Assembly: GCF_900141895.1 (NCBI RefSeq)
Contig: NZ_FQYT01000019.1
Span: 1-60,436 of the forward strand
Source of the DNA: Parasporobacterium paucivorans DSM 15970
GTDB taxonomy: Bacteria; Bacillota; Clostridia; Lachnospirales; Lachnospiraceae
Direction: 5' to 3'
Length of the DNA stretch: 60,436 bases
Part shown: positions 1 through 7,902 of the stretch, in pieces
Layout of the letters: each line of letters starts with the position of its first letter
Position numbering within the stretch: position 1 is the first letter of the stretch
Made by a program: the position numbers and the translations under genes
The notes under the pieces: generated by a model
Database searches by the model: none
Told to the model about the DNA's origin: nothing
Seen by the model: the letters and a program-made list of their open reading frames with translations, nothing else

Positions 1-144
1 ACGGAAAGGGATGCTACGGTGTCAGAAGCCATCATCGACCGGATTGTTCACAATTCCTATGAAGTCATGATTGATGGCCGGATATCCATGCGTGAGCGCC
101 ATGGATTAAAATCCTCCGTCAAAGGATGTGGGGCACATGCTTGA
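1..144 (+). pseudogene. istB: IS21-family helper ATPase IstB, C-terminal fragment
   Basis: The window opens inside a reading frame that encodes about 47 residues ending at a TGA at 142-144. The peptide contains the pattern [19 protein letters not shown] followed by SMRERHG. This resembles the usual end of IstB, the AAA+ helper of IS21 transposition, where a helix with I-x-DR-[IL]-[VL]-H-[NS]-[SA] precedes a Gly-rich turn and an S-M-R stretch. Only the C-terminus is visible, so it cannot be judged whether the upstream part is intact. The IS21-like terminal repeats at 245-293 support the call. Confidence 0.7.
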
Positions 145-244
145 GACCGATGAATTCTGAAGAATGGGTCAATCTTATCTGGGCAGTTGATCCTGGTGCC
201 AACGATGAACTCGATTAAGATTTAACTTACAAACTGCACTCTAT

Positions 245-293
245 CCGGAAAGCGGTGCTCTGTTCTTCCGGATAGGGATGCTCTGACTTTCCG
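245..293. repeat. Two 26-bp imperfect direct repeats, probable IS21 right end
   Basis: The 26-bp unit at 245-270 (CCGGAAAGCGGTGCTCTGTT and onward) recurs at 268-293 with about 19 matching positions, both keeping TGCTCTG and ending TTCCG. The outer parts also form a perfect 10-bp inverted repeat (241-250 with 266-275). IS21-family elements are known for multiple repeated transposase-binding units at each end and for ends finishing in CA. Here a CA falls at 299-300, just before the next reading frame. The element boundary near 300 is inference. Confidence 0.5.
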
Positions 294-299
294 AAAAGC

Positions 300-1628
300 A
301 TGCATTATTGGAACGGAATATTCAAAACAGGAAGAGCACCCGGTACGGATGCCATGAATCAGTCCCTGAGTGTTTTGGAAATGAAAGCTGTATTTTCCGG
401 AAAAAAGTATACGCTCTCAAAAAGGTGCTCAAAGCATGAAGGCAAATACTATTACGATCTTGTAGATGCCGGCTGGAATAATGTTGTAATAGATGAGTCT
501 GGGTGGACAATAACAAGTGCCCCGCCGATCCTGTTCACTAGAAGTAAAAACATGAAAGAGCAAGTTCTCCCCGTTCCTTATGATGACCTCACAATTCTAA
601 ATAAGTACTATAGGTTCAAGAACAAAGCGGACGAGATATTGCACATGGTTGATATGGTGACAAAGTTTATCCCGGATATTTCGCATCCCATAGATATCAT
701 ATATGGGGAAAAAGGCGCATCAAAAACAACTTCCATGAAGAAGGACAGAAGCATAGTAGATCCAGCGGTCAGAGATGTCGTATCCATGCCATCCAGTAAA
801 GCGGATCTGGCCTTGATCCTGAGCAGCAATTACATGCCTTGCTTTGATAACATTGACAATATAACGCCTGAAAAAAGCGACTTGTTATGCATGGCTGCTA
901 CAGGCGGCGGATTCAGTAAAAGGACATTATACACCGATGATGATGAAACCATACTCTATTTTAAAGAACCAGTTATGCTTAATGGCATTAATGTCGTTGC
1001 AACCAGAGCGGATCTGCTTGATCGTGCCATCTTACTGGAACTGGAAAGAATTCCTCCAGAAGAACGTAAAGAAGAGCAGAGGATATGGCGAGATTTTAAC
1101 AGTGACAAACCAAAAATCCTAGGCGCCATATTTACAGTACTCTCCAAGGCGATGAGCCTATATGAGGAAGTACAGTTAGACAGGCTGGGAAGGATGGCAG
1201 ATTTCACCAGATGGGGATATGCCATAGCAGAAGCGGCAGGTATTGGCGGAGAAGTGTTTCTTGATGCATACCTGAACAATCAGGAACGAGCTAACGATGA
1301 AGCAGTGGAATCCAATCCGATTGCAGTAGCAGTAATAAAGCTGATGAACAGGATGGACAGCTGGAAGGGATCTATCAACGAACTCCTTGGAACGCTCCAG
1401 AGTATCGCAGAAAAGGAAAACATAGATACATTTTCCAGGTTATGGCCAAAGGAGCCGAATGTGCTTAGCAGAAGGTTGAACGAAGTCAAATCAAATCTTG
1501 AACAGTTCGGCATCACATATGTTATAAGGCACCATTCCAGTGCAAAAATCATAACGATTGAAAAAAACGCAAATAACCAAGTGCAGATCGTTTTTATAGA
1601 AGAAGACCTGCCAACCGTAGAAATATAA
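300..1628 (+). CDS. P-loop replication ATPase of an integrative element (primase/SF3-helicase-like), probably 5'-truncated
   Basis: The 442-residue protein has a Walker A motif GEKGASKTT at about 136-144, a Walker B-like hydrophobic stretch ending CFDNID at about 181-186, the TGGGFSKR segment near 201, a sensor-1-like VMLNGI (Asn 228) and an arginine in ATRADLLDRA near 242. This order is typical of helicase-like ATPases that accompany primases in integrative elements and phages. It probably supports replication of the excised element. No good ribosome binding site precedes 300, and the frame begins exactly at the presumed IS21 end. An N-terminal portion was therefore probably lost to the insertion, and the native start may lie upstream or be missing. 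The C-terminal 100 residues look like a winged-helix tail. The general class is fairly sure; the exact role is not. Confidence 0.65.
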   Translation: MHYWNGIFKTGRAPGTDAMNQSLSVLEMKAVFSGKKYTLSKRCSKHEGKYYYDLVDAGWNNVVIDESGWTITSAPPILFTRSKNMKEQVLPVPYDDLTILNKYYRFKNKADEILHMVDMVTKFIPDISHPIDIIYGEKGASKTTSMKKDRSIVDPAVRDVVSMPSSKADLALILSSNYMPCFDNIDNITPEKSDLLCMAATGGGFSKRTLYTDDDETILYFKEPVMLNGINVVATRADLLDRAILLELERIPPEERKEEQRIWRDFNSDKPKILGAIFTVLSKAMSLYEEVQLDRLGRMADFTRWGYAIAEAAGIGGEVFLDAYLNNQERANDEAVESNPIAVAVIKLMNRMDSWKGSINELLGTLQSIAEKENIDTFSRLWPKEPNVLSRRLNEVKSNLEQFGITYVIRHHSSAKIITIEKNANNQVQIVFIEEDLPTVEI

Positions 1629-1786
1629 TACCGTGAGAAGCCGAAAATATCGACACCATCGGCGAATCTGGCACTGAAAAAAGTGCTGATATGGTCATGG
1701 TGCCGATATTCAGGGCAGATCGCAGAGGAGACGACATGTCAGTTACACCTATAAATAAAAATAAAAAAATCCAGGAGGAAAATATA

Positions 1787-2320
1787 ATGATAAAAAAGAT
1801 TGAAAAAAACGAGACCGAAACAACAGAGGTTGTAGATGTAGAAGTGGGTACCATGGAAGACCATGATTCAGAGACCAGCAATGCTGAAACCAGTAGTGCC
1901 GAGGAAAGTTGCGAGGGAGAGCTTGAAAACTCCCTATTCAAAGGAGCCAAAGCGGCCACTAGTAAAACCAGGAACCAAGGATATACGGAAGAGAAAGGCA
2001 TACTAACGATTGTCTATGCAAAAACAGGGAAAAGACTCATTTTTTCCAGCGAAGTCATGGGAAAATTAAATAACCCTACAACTGTACAGGTAGCATTTTT
2101 AAAGGACAAGTTACTTATAGGCGAGAAACTCCCCGAAAATGACAGCTTGTATAAAACCAAGAAAAGCGGATTAAAGCATATGATCTACTGTACGGCACTC
2201 ATAGAGGAGATTATCGACGAATACGGTCTGAGTTTCGGCAATAGGACATCCACAACTTTTTTAGAAGTGGAGTACGGTATGTATGAGAAATCTCCAGTCG
2301 CGTCAATAAAAATGAAGTAG
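1787..2320 (+). CDS. Hypothetical integrative-element protein with acidic N-terminus
   Basis: The start is placed at the ATG at 1787 because CAGGAGG lies 8-14 bases upstream; the frame stays open further 5' but without a binding site. The 177-residue product has a strongly acidic, Ser/Thr/Glu-rich first 55 residues, probably disordered. A compact domain of about 115 residues follows (from KGILTIVYAKTGKR to SPVASIKMK) with alternating beta strands and one helix. I do not recognise the family. Its place between the ATPase and a small HTH protein suggests a replication or maintenance accessory of the element. The acidic tail plus small domain could bind DNA-binding partners, but nothing catalytic is seen. 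Confidence 0.6.
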   Translation: MIKKIEKNETETTEVVDVEVGTMEDHDSETSNAETSSAEESCEGELENSLFKGAKAATSKTRNQGYTEEKGILTIVYAKTGKRLIFSSEVMGKLNNPTTVQVAFLKDKLLIGEKLPENDSLYKTKKSGLKHMIYCTALIEEIIDEYGLSFGNRTSTTFLEVEYGMYEKSPVASIKMK

Positions 2321-2374
2321 GACGCGGATAAAAAATCCATGTAAATGGAAAAAACAAGAGGGAGGATGACATCC

Positions 2375-2611
2375 ATGGAAAATTTAAGGATTTTAGATGA
2401 CTTATTAACAGTTCACGAGGTGGCTACCTATATTAAACGCAGCTATAAGACGACCTTGAAGCTGATCAAACAGGGCAAGATCCGGGTGGTTAACGATGGG
2501 GCCAGGGGCTATAGAATTAGTAAAATAGACCTTTACAAGTATTTGGGCTTTATCGGGGAAGATGAAAAGCCAGAACAGGAAGAGTTGAAGAAAAGAGTAC
2601 GTAGAAGGTAA
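2375..2611 (+). CDS. Excisionase-type small helix-turn-helix DNA-binding protein
   Basis: The 78-residue protein contains the MerR/excisionase-type winged helix pattern: LLTVHEVATYIKRS, then TTLKLIKQGKIRVV, then a wing GYRISKIDLYKYLG. This is the HTH_17 architecture of Xis-like proteins and small element regulators. The start at 2375 has GAGGGAGG ending 9 bases upstream; ATGs at 2345 and 2366 in the same frame are too far upstream or overlap that site. The tail is charged (KRVRRR), consistent with DNA contact. It sits upstream of the integrase, as excisionase genes usually do. It may direct excision or repress element genes; the sequence cannot separate these. Confidence 0.75.
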   Translation: MENLRILDDLLTVHEVATYIKRSYKTTLKLIKQGKIRVVNDGARGYRISKIDLYKYLGFIGEDEKPEQEELKKRVRRR

Positions 2612-2702
2612 GGAAACTGTTGGGTTATCCCTGAAGGAATTTTGGGGATATTTGCAAATACAGATGATGCTAAAAGTGATTAGCAGATGAAAGGAAGAAA
2701 AA

Positions 2703-3230
2703 ATGAATAAAGTAGAGGATAAAAAAATAAACAAACAGCAAGAGGAGTCCGAGAGAGAATGGCAACAGGTCATGGATAGTATGGTGGATATGAATGACAT
2801 GATGAGGATGAGTCCGAAATTTATTAAGAAAGCTTTTGAAATAAATAGGGCAGAATTCCTATTCGAAAATATCTGGGCTACGTTTAGCTATAAGGAAGGG
2901 TTTATACCACGCGATGGAGAGGAGAGAGTACCCTTCAAGGAGCTCATAGCCGCCGATTTTTATGAACTAGAGTATCCCCCTTGCCATTTATATGTATACA
3001 GAAACAATTTGACTGCCATTTGGTATGTGCCAGAATATTACCTGATTAATGAATTAAAAGAAGAGGAATCAAAGCGTGTTATAGAGAATATCCGGAAGCA
3101 GTTAGAAAAGCTTGAGACATGCTCATTGGAGGAGCTGAGTGGGTGTGGCTGTGTTTATGAGATGGACAAAGACACCTACTATCTGCATTACAGAAGGCAG
3201 GAATTCGAAAGACTTCTGCTGGAAAAATAA
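2703..3230 (+). CDS. Hypothetical protein of the integrative element
   Basis: The 175-residue soluble protein is preceded by AAAGGAAG at a normal distance. It begins with a charged, Glu/Gln-rich helix, followed by a mixed region containing FENIWATFSYKEGF, aromatic-rich strands (YPPCHLYVYRNNLTAIWYVP) and a long acidic helix. The C-terminal third has a CGCVYEMDKDTYYLHYRR segment. No signal peptide, membrane segment or recognised catalytic motif is present. It lies between the excisionase-like gene and the integrase in the same direction, so it is most likely an element accessory gene. I do not recognise the family. Confidence 0.6.
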   Translation: MNKVEDKKINKQQEESEREWQQVMDSMVDMNDMMRMSPKFIKKAFEINRAEFLFENIWATFSYKEGFIPRDGEERVPFKELIAADFYELEYPPCHLYVYRNNLTAIWYVPEYYLINELKEEESKRVIENIRKQLEKLETCSLEELSGCGCVYEMDKDTYYLHYRRQEFERLLLEK

Positions 3231-3389
3231 TCAACGGAAGAGAAATACATGAAACTTTTGAGGATCTGCAAACTGCTGTCAATACTGGCAGCAGCAGCTT
3301 CCTCCTTAACGAAGAAAATCAGCAGGAAAATCATGCTTATATTATAAATCAGATACCAGACAGAGAAACATACAGAAAGGAGTACAGGA

Positions 3390-4580
3390 ATGTATACAGG
3401 AAAAAAAGTAGTCTCGGGCCATCTCGAGCCTAGGAAAAATTCAAAGGGTGAAATTACCCATTACAGAGCGGTCTTATTTTTGGGGAGGGATGAAAACGGG
3501 AAACAAATTAAGCCGTATAAGAAAGCGCGTACGAAGGAAGCGGCGGAGGCCCTATTGATTCAGATGAAAGCAGAGTATCTCAACAGTGAATTCATATTGC
3601 CGAGTGAAATGAAGGTCAACGATTATTTGGAGGAATGGTATGCAGCCTACATTGTAAACCAAAGAAGTGAGAGTACGGAGCTGGATTACCGGGAAATTAT
3701 GGATCGATATCTCATTCCGACCTGGGGAAAAGCAAAACTTCAAGCTTTAAGCACTTTACATATCCAGAAGACTTTCAATGCATGGGGGGTCAAATCACCA
3801 TTGAGTGATAAGCCCCTATCAGACGAAACGTTGAAGCATATCAGGAGAGTATTCAATACGGCCCTGAATAAAGCAGTCGATTTGGAATTCTTAAAGAAGA
3901 ATCCTTTAAAGGGCGTGACCATCGGAAGACGAAACGTGAAAAAAGAACTAGAGGTCTTTTCAGAAGATGAAATCCAGCGCCTGTTCAAAGGGATAAAAGG
4001 AACGGATGATGAACTGATAATCGTCTTTCTTTTTGATACCTTAGCCAGGAGATCAGAGGCACTGGGAGCACGGTGGAGCGATCTCGACATGAAATCAGGG
4101 ATTCTGACGATACAGCATACCTACATACGGACGCTTAACGGATGTAAATTCAAGGATGGAACAAAGTCACAAAGCAGCAAGAGAAGCATGGTACTGACAG
4201 ATTACACGATGGGATTATTACGAAAGGAAAAGCTCAGACAGCTGCAGAACAAGCTAAAGCATGGTCCGAAGTATGAAGATAATGATCTGATCATCTGTCA
4301 GGAAAATGGCAGACCATATCAGGGTTCTTCCTTCTATCAGAAATGGAGCCGAATTTTAAAGAAGAACGGCATCAGACACATAAAACTGCATGGAAGCAGG
4401 CATTCGGGGATATCAATGATGATTGCGCTAGGATTGAATCCGAAGTCCGTGCAGGAGAGAGCAGGCCATAAGAGCTGTGATATCACGATGAACATCTATG
4501 CACACGTAAATCAGGACCAGAAAAATAAGACAGCACAGGTTATCAATGATGACTTCTTCAAAAACGTTTCAAATGGCTAG
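3390..4580 (+). CDS. int: Tyrosine site-specific integrase of an integrative element
   Basis: The 396-residue protein has the three-part layout of Tn916-type integrases: an N-terminal arm-binding domain (residues 1-70), a SAM-like core-binding domain (about 75-175) and a catalytic domain (about 190-385). The catalytic set is complete: Arg 220 in TLARRSEALG, Lys near 259-264, His 334-x-x-Arg 337-His 338 in HGSRHSG, His 360 in AGHKS and nucleophile Tyr 370 in NIYAHV. The usual Gly-Leu before the catalytic Arg is Leu-Ala here, a mild deviation. It should catalyse integration and excision between attP and attB. AAAGGAG lies just upstream of the ATG, and a strong terminator follows (4591-4620). 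Its target cannot be proven, but tRNA-Lys 3' fragments lie downstream. Confidence 0.92.
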   Translation: MYTGKKVVSGHLEPRKNSKGEITHYRAVLFLGRDENGKQIKPYKKARTKEAAEALLIQMKAEYLNSEFILPSEMKVNDYLEEWYAAYIVNQRSESTELDYREIMDRYLIPTWGKAKLQALSTLHIQKTFNAWGVKSPLSDKPLSDETLKHIRRVFNTALNKAVDLEFLKKNPLKGVTIGRRNVKKELEVFSEDEIQRLFKGIKGTDDELIIVFLFDTLARRSEALGARWSDLDMKSGILTIQHTYIRTLNGCKFKDGTKSQSSKRSMVLTDYTMGLLRKEKLRQLQNKLKHGPKYEDNDLIICQENGRPYQGSSFYQKWSRILKKNGIRHIKLHGSRHSGISMMIALGLNPKSVQERAGHKSCDITMNIYAHVNQDQKNKTAQVINDDFFKNVSNG

Positions 4581-4590
4581 AGTGCGGAGG

Positions 4591-4620
4591 GGGCACTTTA
4601 TCACTACCGATAAAGTGCCC
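4591..4620 (+). terminator. Rho-independent-like terminator after the integrase
   Basis: A perfect 12-bp stem, GGGCACTTTATC at 4591-4602 with GATAAAGTGCCC at 4609-4620, encloses a 6-base loop ten bases after the integrase stop. The downstream tract is only moderately T-rich, so termination efficiency is uncertain, but the position fits the end of the int transcript. Confidence 0.75.
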
Positions 4621-4719
4621 TTAAACCCCTTTATTTCGTTAAACAGAAGGAGCATAGTACTTCATCGCAGATAATAATTTAATGCATAAGACCGGTACGG
4701 TTGTAGATAGGAGGAAAAC

Positions 4720-4923
4720 ATGAAAGGATTAAAAGATACAATCGTTGGGGGCGCATTTCTGACCAGTGGGTCAATCGGAGTTGCGGTAGATGGATTAGAA
4801 GAGACGATATTTGGGTTATATAATACGGGAATATATGAACACAAAGATATATACTACGTGTTTATGCTATTCGTTATTTTAGGAGCAACGCATATTTGTT
4901 TGGGATTTTTTGAAGTGTCTTGA
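4720..4923 (+). CDS. Small membrane protein, unknown function
   Basis: The 67-residue protein has a clear ribosome binding site (AGGAGG, about 7 bases before the ATG). It contains two hydrophobic stretches: a weak Gly-rich one (residues 8-24) and a strong C-terminal one (YYVFMLFVILGATHICLGFF). It probably sits in the membrane as a small hairpin or single span. It is isolated between the integrase terminator and an AT-rich spacer, in the element's cargo zone. I do not recognise a family. Confidence 0.5.
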   Translation: MKGLKDTIVGGAFLTSGSIGVAVDGLEETIFGLYNTGIYEHKDIYYVFMLFVILGATHICLGFFEVS

Positions 4924-5277
4924 GTAATAAATCATTAAAATATACGGAAAAAATTCCGACATGGGTATAAATCTCAAGGACAGCACAAACGTGTCAGCGC
5001 AATTTGCGTGTAAAAACAGAAAAGTTTTTCAGCTATACTGGCGCGATGTTACTCCTGGACATTGCAATATACCTAACGAAGGGTTATACATTTAAAATTT
5101 CAAATAAATGTGTTGTATTTGTTGTGAAACAGGTAAAATTCCCACGAGTGTAAGTTTACTTAACTATATAAAAATGATATAATTCGACTTAATACAACAA
5201 AAAAACAGGAATATCACATAGGAATGTTTGTGATAAATTGTGAAGCATAATAGAAAATTACAGGGGGAATGTTATTC
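4924..5277. other. AT-rich intergenic spacer with one promoter candidate
   Basis: No convincing gene is seen in these 354 bases. The stretch is AT-rich, contains a short inverted repeat GGAAAAAATTCC near 4946 and ends in the promoter described at 5155-5183 and a ribosome binding site (AGGGGG, 5262-5267) for the next gene. Confidence 0.5.
5155..5183 (+). promoter_or_regulatory. Sigma-A-type promoter for the 5278 gene
   Basis: TTTACT at 5155-5160 and a perfect TATAAT at 5178-5183 are separated by 17 bp. The pair lies 95 bases before the start codon of the downstream small gene. The -35 box is weak (TTTACT against TTGACA). Confidence 0.5.
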
Positions 5278-5568
5278 ATGGATAAGAAACAGTTAATAGA
5301 AGAAATAGCAAGTAAGATAGATGATAGGGACTACAGTTTAATACTAGACTTAGGTGGGAAGTTTAATCTTCGAGAACGTGAGGATGATTGGCGTGATAAA
5401 TGGAGAATTGTTACAATAGTGGCAAATTTTGATGAAACTACTGGAAATGTAGGGATTGCAGCTTCGCAAAATGCTGAGTTCATAGATGATTTGTTCAATT
5501 ATGCTGAAGAAGCATGGGAGAAACACATGAATACTGGAGAAATTAATCTTGACAATCCTTGGATTTAA
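5278..5568 (+). CDS. Hypothetical 96-residue acidic protein
   Basis: The start at ATG 5278 is chosen because AGGGGG at 5262-5267 is 10 bases upstream; an ATG at 5269 in the same frame is too close. The product is small, acidic and soluble, starting with a helix KKQLIEEIASKI. A segment with WRDKWRIVTIVANFDETTGNVGIAASQ looks like a beta sheet, and a final helix FIDDLFNYAEEAWEKH ends the fold. No recognised family. It has its own promoter and stands alone, so it may be a cargo or immunity-type gene, but nothing in the sequence proves that. Confidence 0.55.
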   Translation: MDKKQLIEEIASKIDDRDYSLILDLGGKFNLREREDDWRDKWRIVTIVANFDETTGNVGIAASQNAEFIDDLFNYAEEAWEKHMNTGEINLDNPWI

Positions 5569-5748
5569 AGTCATAAAATCATACCTTCCATGTGAGAATT
5601 TATGCGCCGGACCACGATAAGCTCGAAAGACATAGGGTACGCCACATTCTATCTATAAAAATGACGAACTTCCATATGAAGGCGTGCTGGTCTAGGCATT
5701 TTTCCATAGGGTCTTCAGTGGCGAGAGGACTCCGCGTTAATCTACAAT

Positions 5749-5813
5749 GTGGATCGTTTTAAAGTTTTGGTTTTGACATTAACTGCGGTATTTATGAACT
5801 TAAAACGACCCAC
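5749..5813. repeat. Imperfect 18-bp inverted repeat
   Basis: GTGGATCGTTTTAAAGTT (5749-5766) faces GAACTTAAAACGACCCAC (5796-5813), pairing with one mismatch and one bulge around a 29-base spacer. The arms resemble insertion-sequence ends, and the surroundings are degenerate. The element to which it belonged is not identifiable here. Confidence 0.45.
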
Positions 5814-5849
5814 TGATCCAAAGCAATTATTGAGATGTTGGGCAGTTGA

Positions 5850-6026
5850 GATGACTTCCTCCCTGTCCAATTGGAGAATATTTCAACGGTTTTGAGTGAA
5901 GATGACGACCAGACCACGGAGAAGATTGAAAGCAAGCTGAATGAGCTACAGCAAGGGCTCCTCCGGCTTTTAGGTGTAAAATCGGAGTATCAGACGCAGT
6001 TTTATACTCCGATTGTGTTTGATTGA
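5850..6026 (+). pseudogene. 3' relic of a possible recombinase-like gene
   Basis: A frame open from 5850 to a TGA at 6024-6026 encodes 58 residues. Its core, TTEKIESKLNELQQGLLRL, resembles the C-terminal coiled-coil part of large serine recombinases. No start codon, no ribosome binding site and no catalytic domain are present, so it is only a tail. The assignment is tentative because coiled-coil stretches are poorly diagnostic. A following frame, DTNSGDRVAAENIEIAEQLA, could be the frameshifted continuation. Confidence 0.35.
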
Positions 6027-6114
6027 CACAAATTCTGGAGACAGAGTAGCTGCCGAAAACATTGAGATAGCAGAACAGCTAGCTAAAAAACATTAATTAC
6101 TGGAGGGAACGGAT

Positions 6115-6462
6115 ATGTATATGAGTTCATTGGAAGAACGCAGAGCTAGAAGAAATGAAATAAAACTTGTTACTGCTGCTTTGTATGAAGCAAAAGTTAA
6201 GAATGAAGAAATCCTGAGGGTATTGATGAAGGTATGTGAGGCAGATAGAGAGGAAGCAACTAGTGCGTTTCAGAATGAGAAATTCATGTTACATCCTTGT
6301 AGAGAATTGTATCAATACCTGATTCTAGAAAAAGGCTTTGAAGAACATGACGCTGATGTGTTTGTACACACTAAAGCCGTACGCGCATTAGCTGACAATA
6401 AGGAGCTAAGTGAATTATCTCCTGCAAAAATGTTTGATACCATTAATAAGGCTAAAAAATAG
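6115..6462 (+). CDS. Hypothetical 115-residue protein, first gene of a two-gene operon
   Basis: GGAGGG lies 7 bases before the ATG. The small protein is mostly alpha-helical and charged, with a first helix SSLEERRARRNEIKLVT and a middle part containing ILRVLMKVCEADREEA. It lacks membrane segments and catalytic motifs. It ends 13 bases before the next gene, which carries an HEPN-like motif, so the two are probably co-transcribed and co-functional. The size and pairing resemble a regulatory or neutralising partner of a HEPN-type protein, but that is inference. Confidence 0.55.
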   Translation: MYMSSLEERRARRNEIKLVTAALYEAKVKNEEILRVLMKVCEADREEATSAFQNEKFMLHPCRELYQYLILEKGFEEHDADVFVHTKAVRALADNKELSELSPAKMFDTINKAKK

Positions 6463-6475
6463 TAGAGGAAAACTA

Positions 6476-7072
6476 ATGGCTAAAAGAGATCGTTATGATG
6501 TGCTGGTTATACTTACAAATAATGCGGCTCTCATATGGAAAGAAGCTCGTGGGATAGCACCGGATTCGGCGGCAGATAAGCTGGACGACGCTATGCTTGA
6601 ATGGCAAAGCGAATTAACTAAAGCATTGATAATTTGGATTGATAAAAGTCTCACAATGACTACGGGGGAGCTCATTCTTGCACGTGCAAATCTTGGTGCA
6701 GTAGTTGAGTCGTGGCTAAAATTCTTTTACTGTGTTTATTATGAAGATTATTGTAAGAGCCCGATTACAAATAAAAAAGGTAAAATGATAGAGCCGGAAA
6801 AAGCGTCTTTCGATAATCTTAAAGACTTTAGTAGTGGAAAGCTATGGAATGATGAGAATTCACCGGAGTACGCATGGGTTAATTCTGTACAGCATAAAAG
6901 AAATGCAATTCATTCGTTTAGATACAGAGATATCGGAACTCCACTGGAATTTTTAGACGATATTGATCATCTTTATGATTTTGTAGATAATGTGCTTTCG
7001 CACTTTCCACCACTTGAGGACTATATCGAGTCATATCCAGCGGGCTATGTGATGAATCCGTATTTTGATTGA
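6476..7072 (+). CDS. HEPN-like domain protein, unknown function
   Basis: The ATG at 6476 is preferred, with GAGG about 7 bases upstream. A start 66 bases earlier would overlap the preceding gene and has no binding site. The 198-residue product is helical, with a long middle helix LTMTTGELILARANLGAVVE and a motif VQHKRNAIHSFRYRDIG near residue 140. The RNxxH core followed by F-x-x-R-D-I-G resembles HEPN-fold proteins, which are often RNases or nucleotide-binding partners in stress and defence loci. The spacing (R-x3-H) is one residue shorter than the canonical R-x4-6-H. It follows a 115-residue gene by 13 bases. A two-component toxin/antidote-like pair is possible but unproven. Confidence 0.5.
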   Translation: MAKRDRYDVLVILTNNAALIWKEARGIAPDSAADKLDDAMLEWQSELTKALIIWIDKSLTMTTGELILARANLGAVVESWLKFFYCVYYEDYCKSPITNKKGKMIEPEKASFDNLKDFSSGKLWNDENSPEYAWVNSVQHKRNAIHSFRYRDIGTPLEFLDDIDHLYDFVDNVLSHFPPLEDYIESYPAGYVMNPYFD

Positions 7073-7412
7073 TAGGTTCCCACGAACATAAGGTTCCAAA
7101 ATTAGCGCAAGACATCATTTCTACTTTCTCCGGCCATGTCGAAATGGCCAGGTTGATATTTAGGATGACTAAAGGATAAGAGAAAAGGCGGGAAAGTAGA
7201 CATCCGACGTATTTTCCAAAAAGAGAGCAACCTCGATGCGGAAAAATGAAGACCAAGTGCGAGTTTCAAGTTGAGAAAATCCGACAATAAAGATTATCAA
7301 TAGCGCTTGTTCGCCGGAACGGTCGCCTAGTTATGTAAACCAAATTGCGAAAAAGCGCTATCACTTGTAAACCCTAGGAAAGCGGCAACTCTTAGATTTT
7401 GATTTGAAGGTC

Positions 7413-7454
7413 CTCTTAATCAGGGTGTGCAGGGTTCGATCCCCTGGAGGCGCA
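7413..7454 (+). tRNA. tRNA-Lys(CTT) 3' half, truncated at the anticodon loop (attachment-site relic)
   Basis: The segment begins with CTCTTAA, a loop with anticodon CTT, then the 3' anticodon stem TCAGG. After a GTGTG variable stretch come a complete T arm (CAGGG-TTCGATC-CCCTG, 7430-7446), the 3' acceptor strand GAGGCGC (7447-7453) and discriminator A. The 5' anticodon stem partner CCTGA and everything before it are absent; the upstream bases AGGTC do not pair. This is the typical product of an integrase that recombines at the anticodon loop. It is not a functional tRNA. A second, more diverged copy lies at 13793-13826. Confidence 0.75.
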
Positions 7455-7458
7455 TTGT

Positions 7459-7509
7459 AAGTACCAGCTTTGGGGACGGAAGAGCCTTGGGGTAGGTGCT
7501 TATTTTTTT
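7459..7509 (+). terminator. Terminator hairpin behind the tRNA-Lys fragment
   Basis: AAGTACC (7459-7465) pairs with GGTGCTT (7495-7501) with one wobble and is followed by ATTTTTTT (7502-7509). The interior shares a 22-base identity (7463-7484) with the terminator at 7907-7928, so the two hairpins are copies of one another. Confidence 0.65.
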
Positions 7510-7546
7510 GTGAAAAAGACAATTAACGAATGGAGAAAATGAATCA

Positions 7547-7888
7547 ATGGATAATTTACCAAACTGCCCGAAATGCAATTCGTCATACATATATGAGGAT
7601 GGAAACCTTCTGATCTGTCCGGAGTGCGCGCATGAGTGGGCTGCCGGAACCGAAAATCCGAGCAATGTGGATGAAATGGTCGTTAAGGACGTCAATGGAA
7701 ACATCCTGATGGATGGGGATTCCGTAACAATCATCAAGGATCTCAAGGTAAAAGGCGCTTCCGGACCCATAAAGATGGGCACAAAAGTAAAGAATATACG
7801 TCTGGTTGACGGGGACCATAACATCGACTGCAAGATCGACGGGTTCGGGGCGATGAGCCTGAAGTCGGAGTTTGTTAAAAAGATATAG
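7547..7888 (+). CDS. yjdM: PhnA/YjdM-family zinc-ribbon protein
   Basis: The 113-residue protein matches the PhnA family in length and layout. An N-terminal zinc ribbon has two Cys pairs, CPKC (about 7-10) and CPEC (about 25-28). The PhnA core follows, with [26 protein letters not shown] and the end [17 protein letters not shown]. Family members were once linked to phosphonate use, but the biochemical role is unclear. It is a stand-alone gene between a tRNA-Lys fragment and a bidirectional terminator. The binding site upstream is modest (GGAG about 12 bases before the ATG). Confidence 0.88.
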   Translation: MDNLPNCPKCNSSYIYEDGNLLICPECAHEWAAGTENPSNVDEMVVKDVNGNILMDGDSVTIIKDLKVKGASGPIKMGTKVKNIRLVDGDHNIDCKIDGFGAMSLKSEFVKKI

Positions 7889-7902
7889 TTTAAGAGATAA
7901 GG

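Larger units (their letters stand above)
5569..6114. other. Degenerate region with IS-like inverted repeat and recombinase tail relic
   Basis: No intact gene is visible. The region holds an imperfect inverted repeat (5749-5766 with 5796-5813) and a short coding relic at 5850-6026, both described separately. A further open stretch, frame-shifted relative to that relic, runs to a stop at 6094-6096. The sequence looks like scar tissue from earlier mobile-element events. Confidence 0.5.
7073..7546. other. Intergenic scar region ending in a tRNA-Lys 3' half
   Basis: No gene is supported here. Visible structures are a GGCCAT/ATGGCC hairpin near 7125-7152 and an 8-bp inverted repeat TAGCGCTT/AAGCGCTA (7301-7308 with 7353-7360). 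Then come the tRNA-Lys 3' half and a terminator, both listed separately. The stretch fits the outer end of an integrated element. Confidence 0.5.

Noticed and set aside
7413-7454. Functional tRNA-Lys gene
   Set aside because: The 5' half, including the D arm and half of the anticodon stem, is missing.
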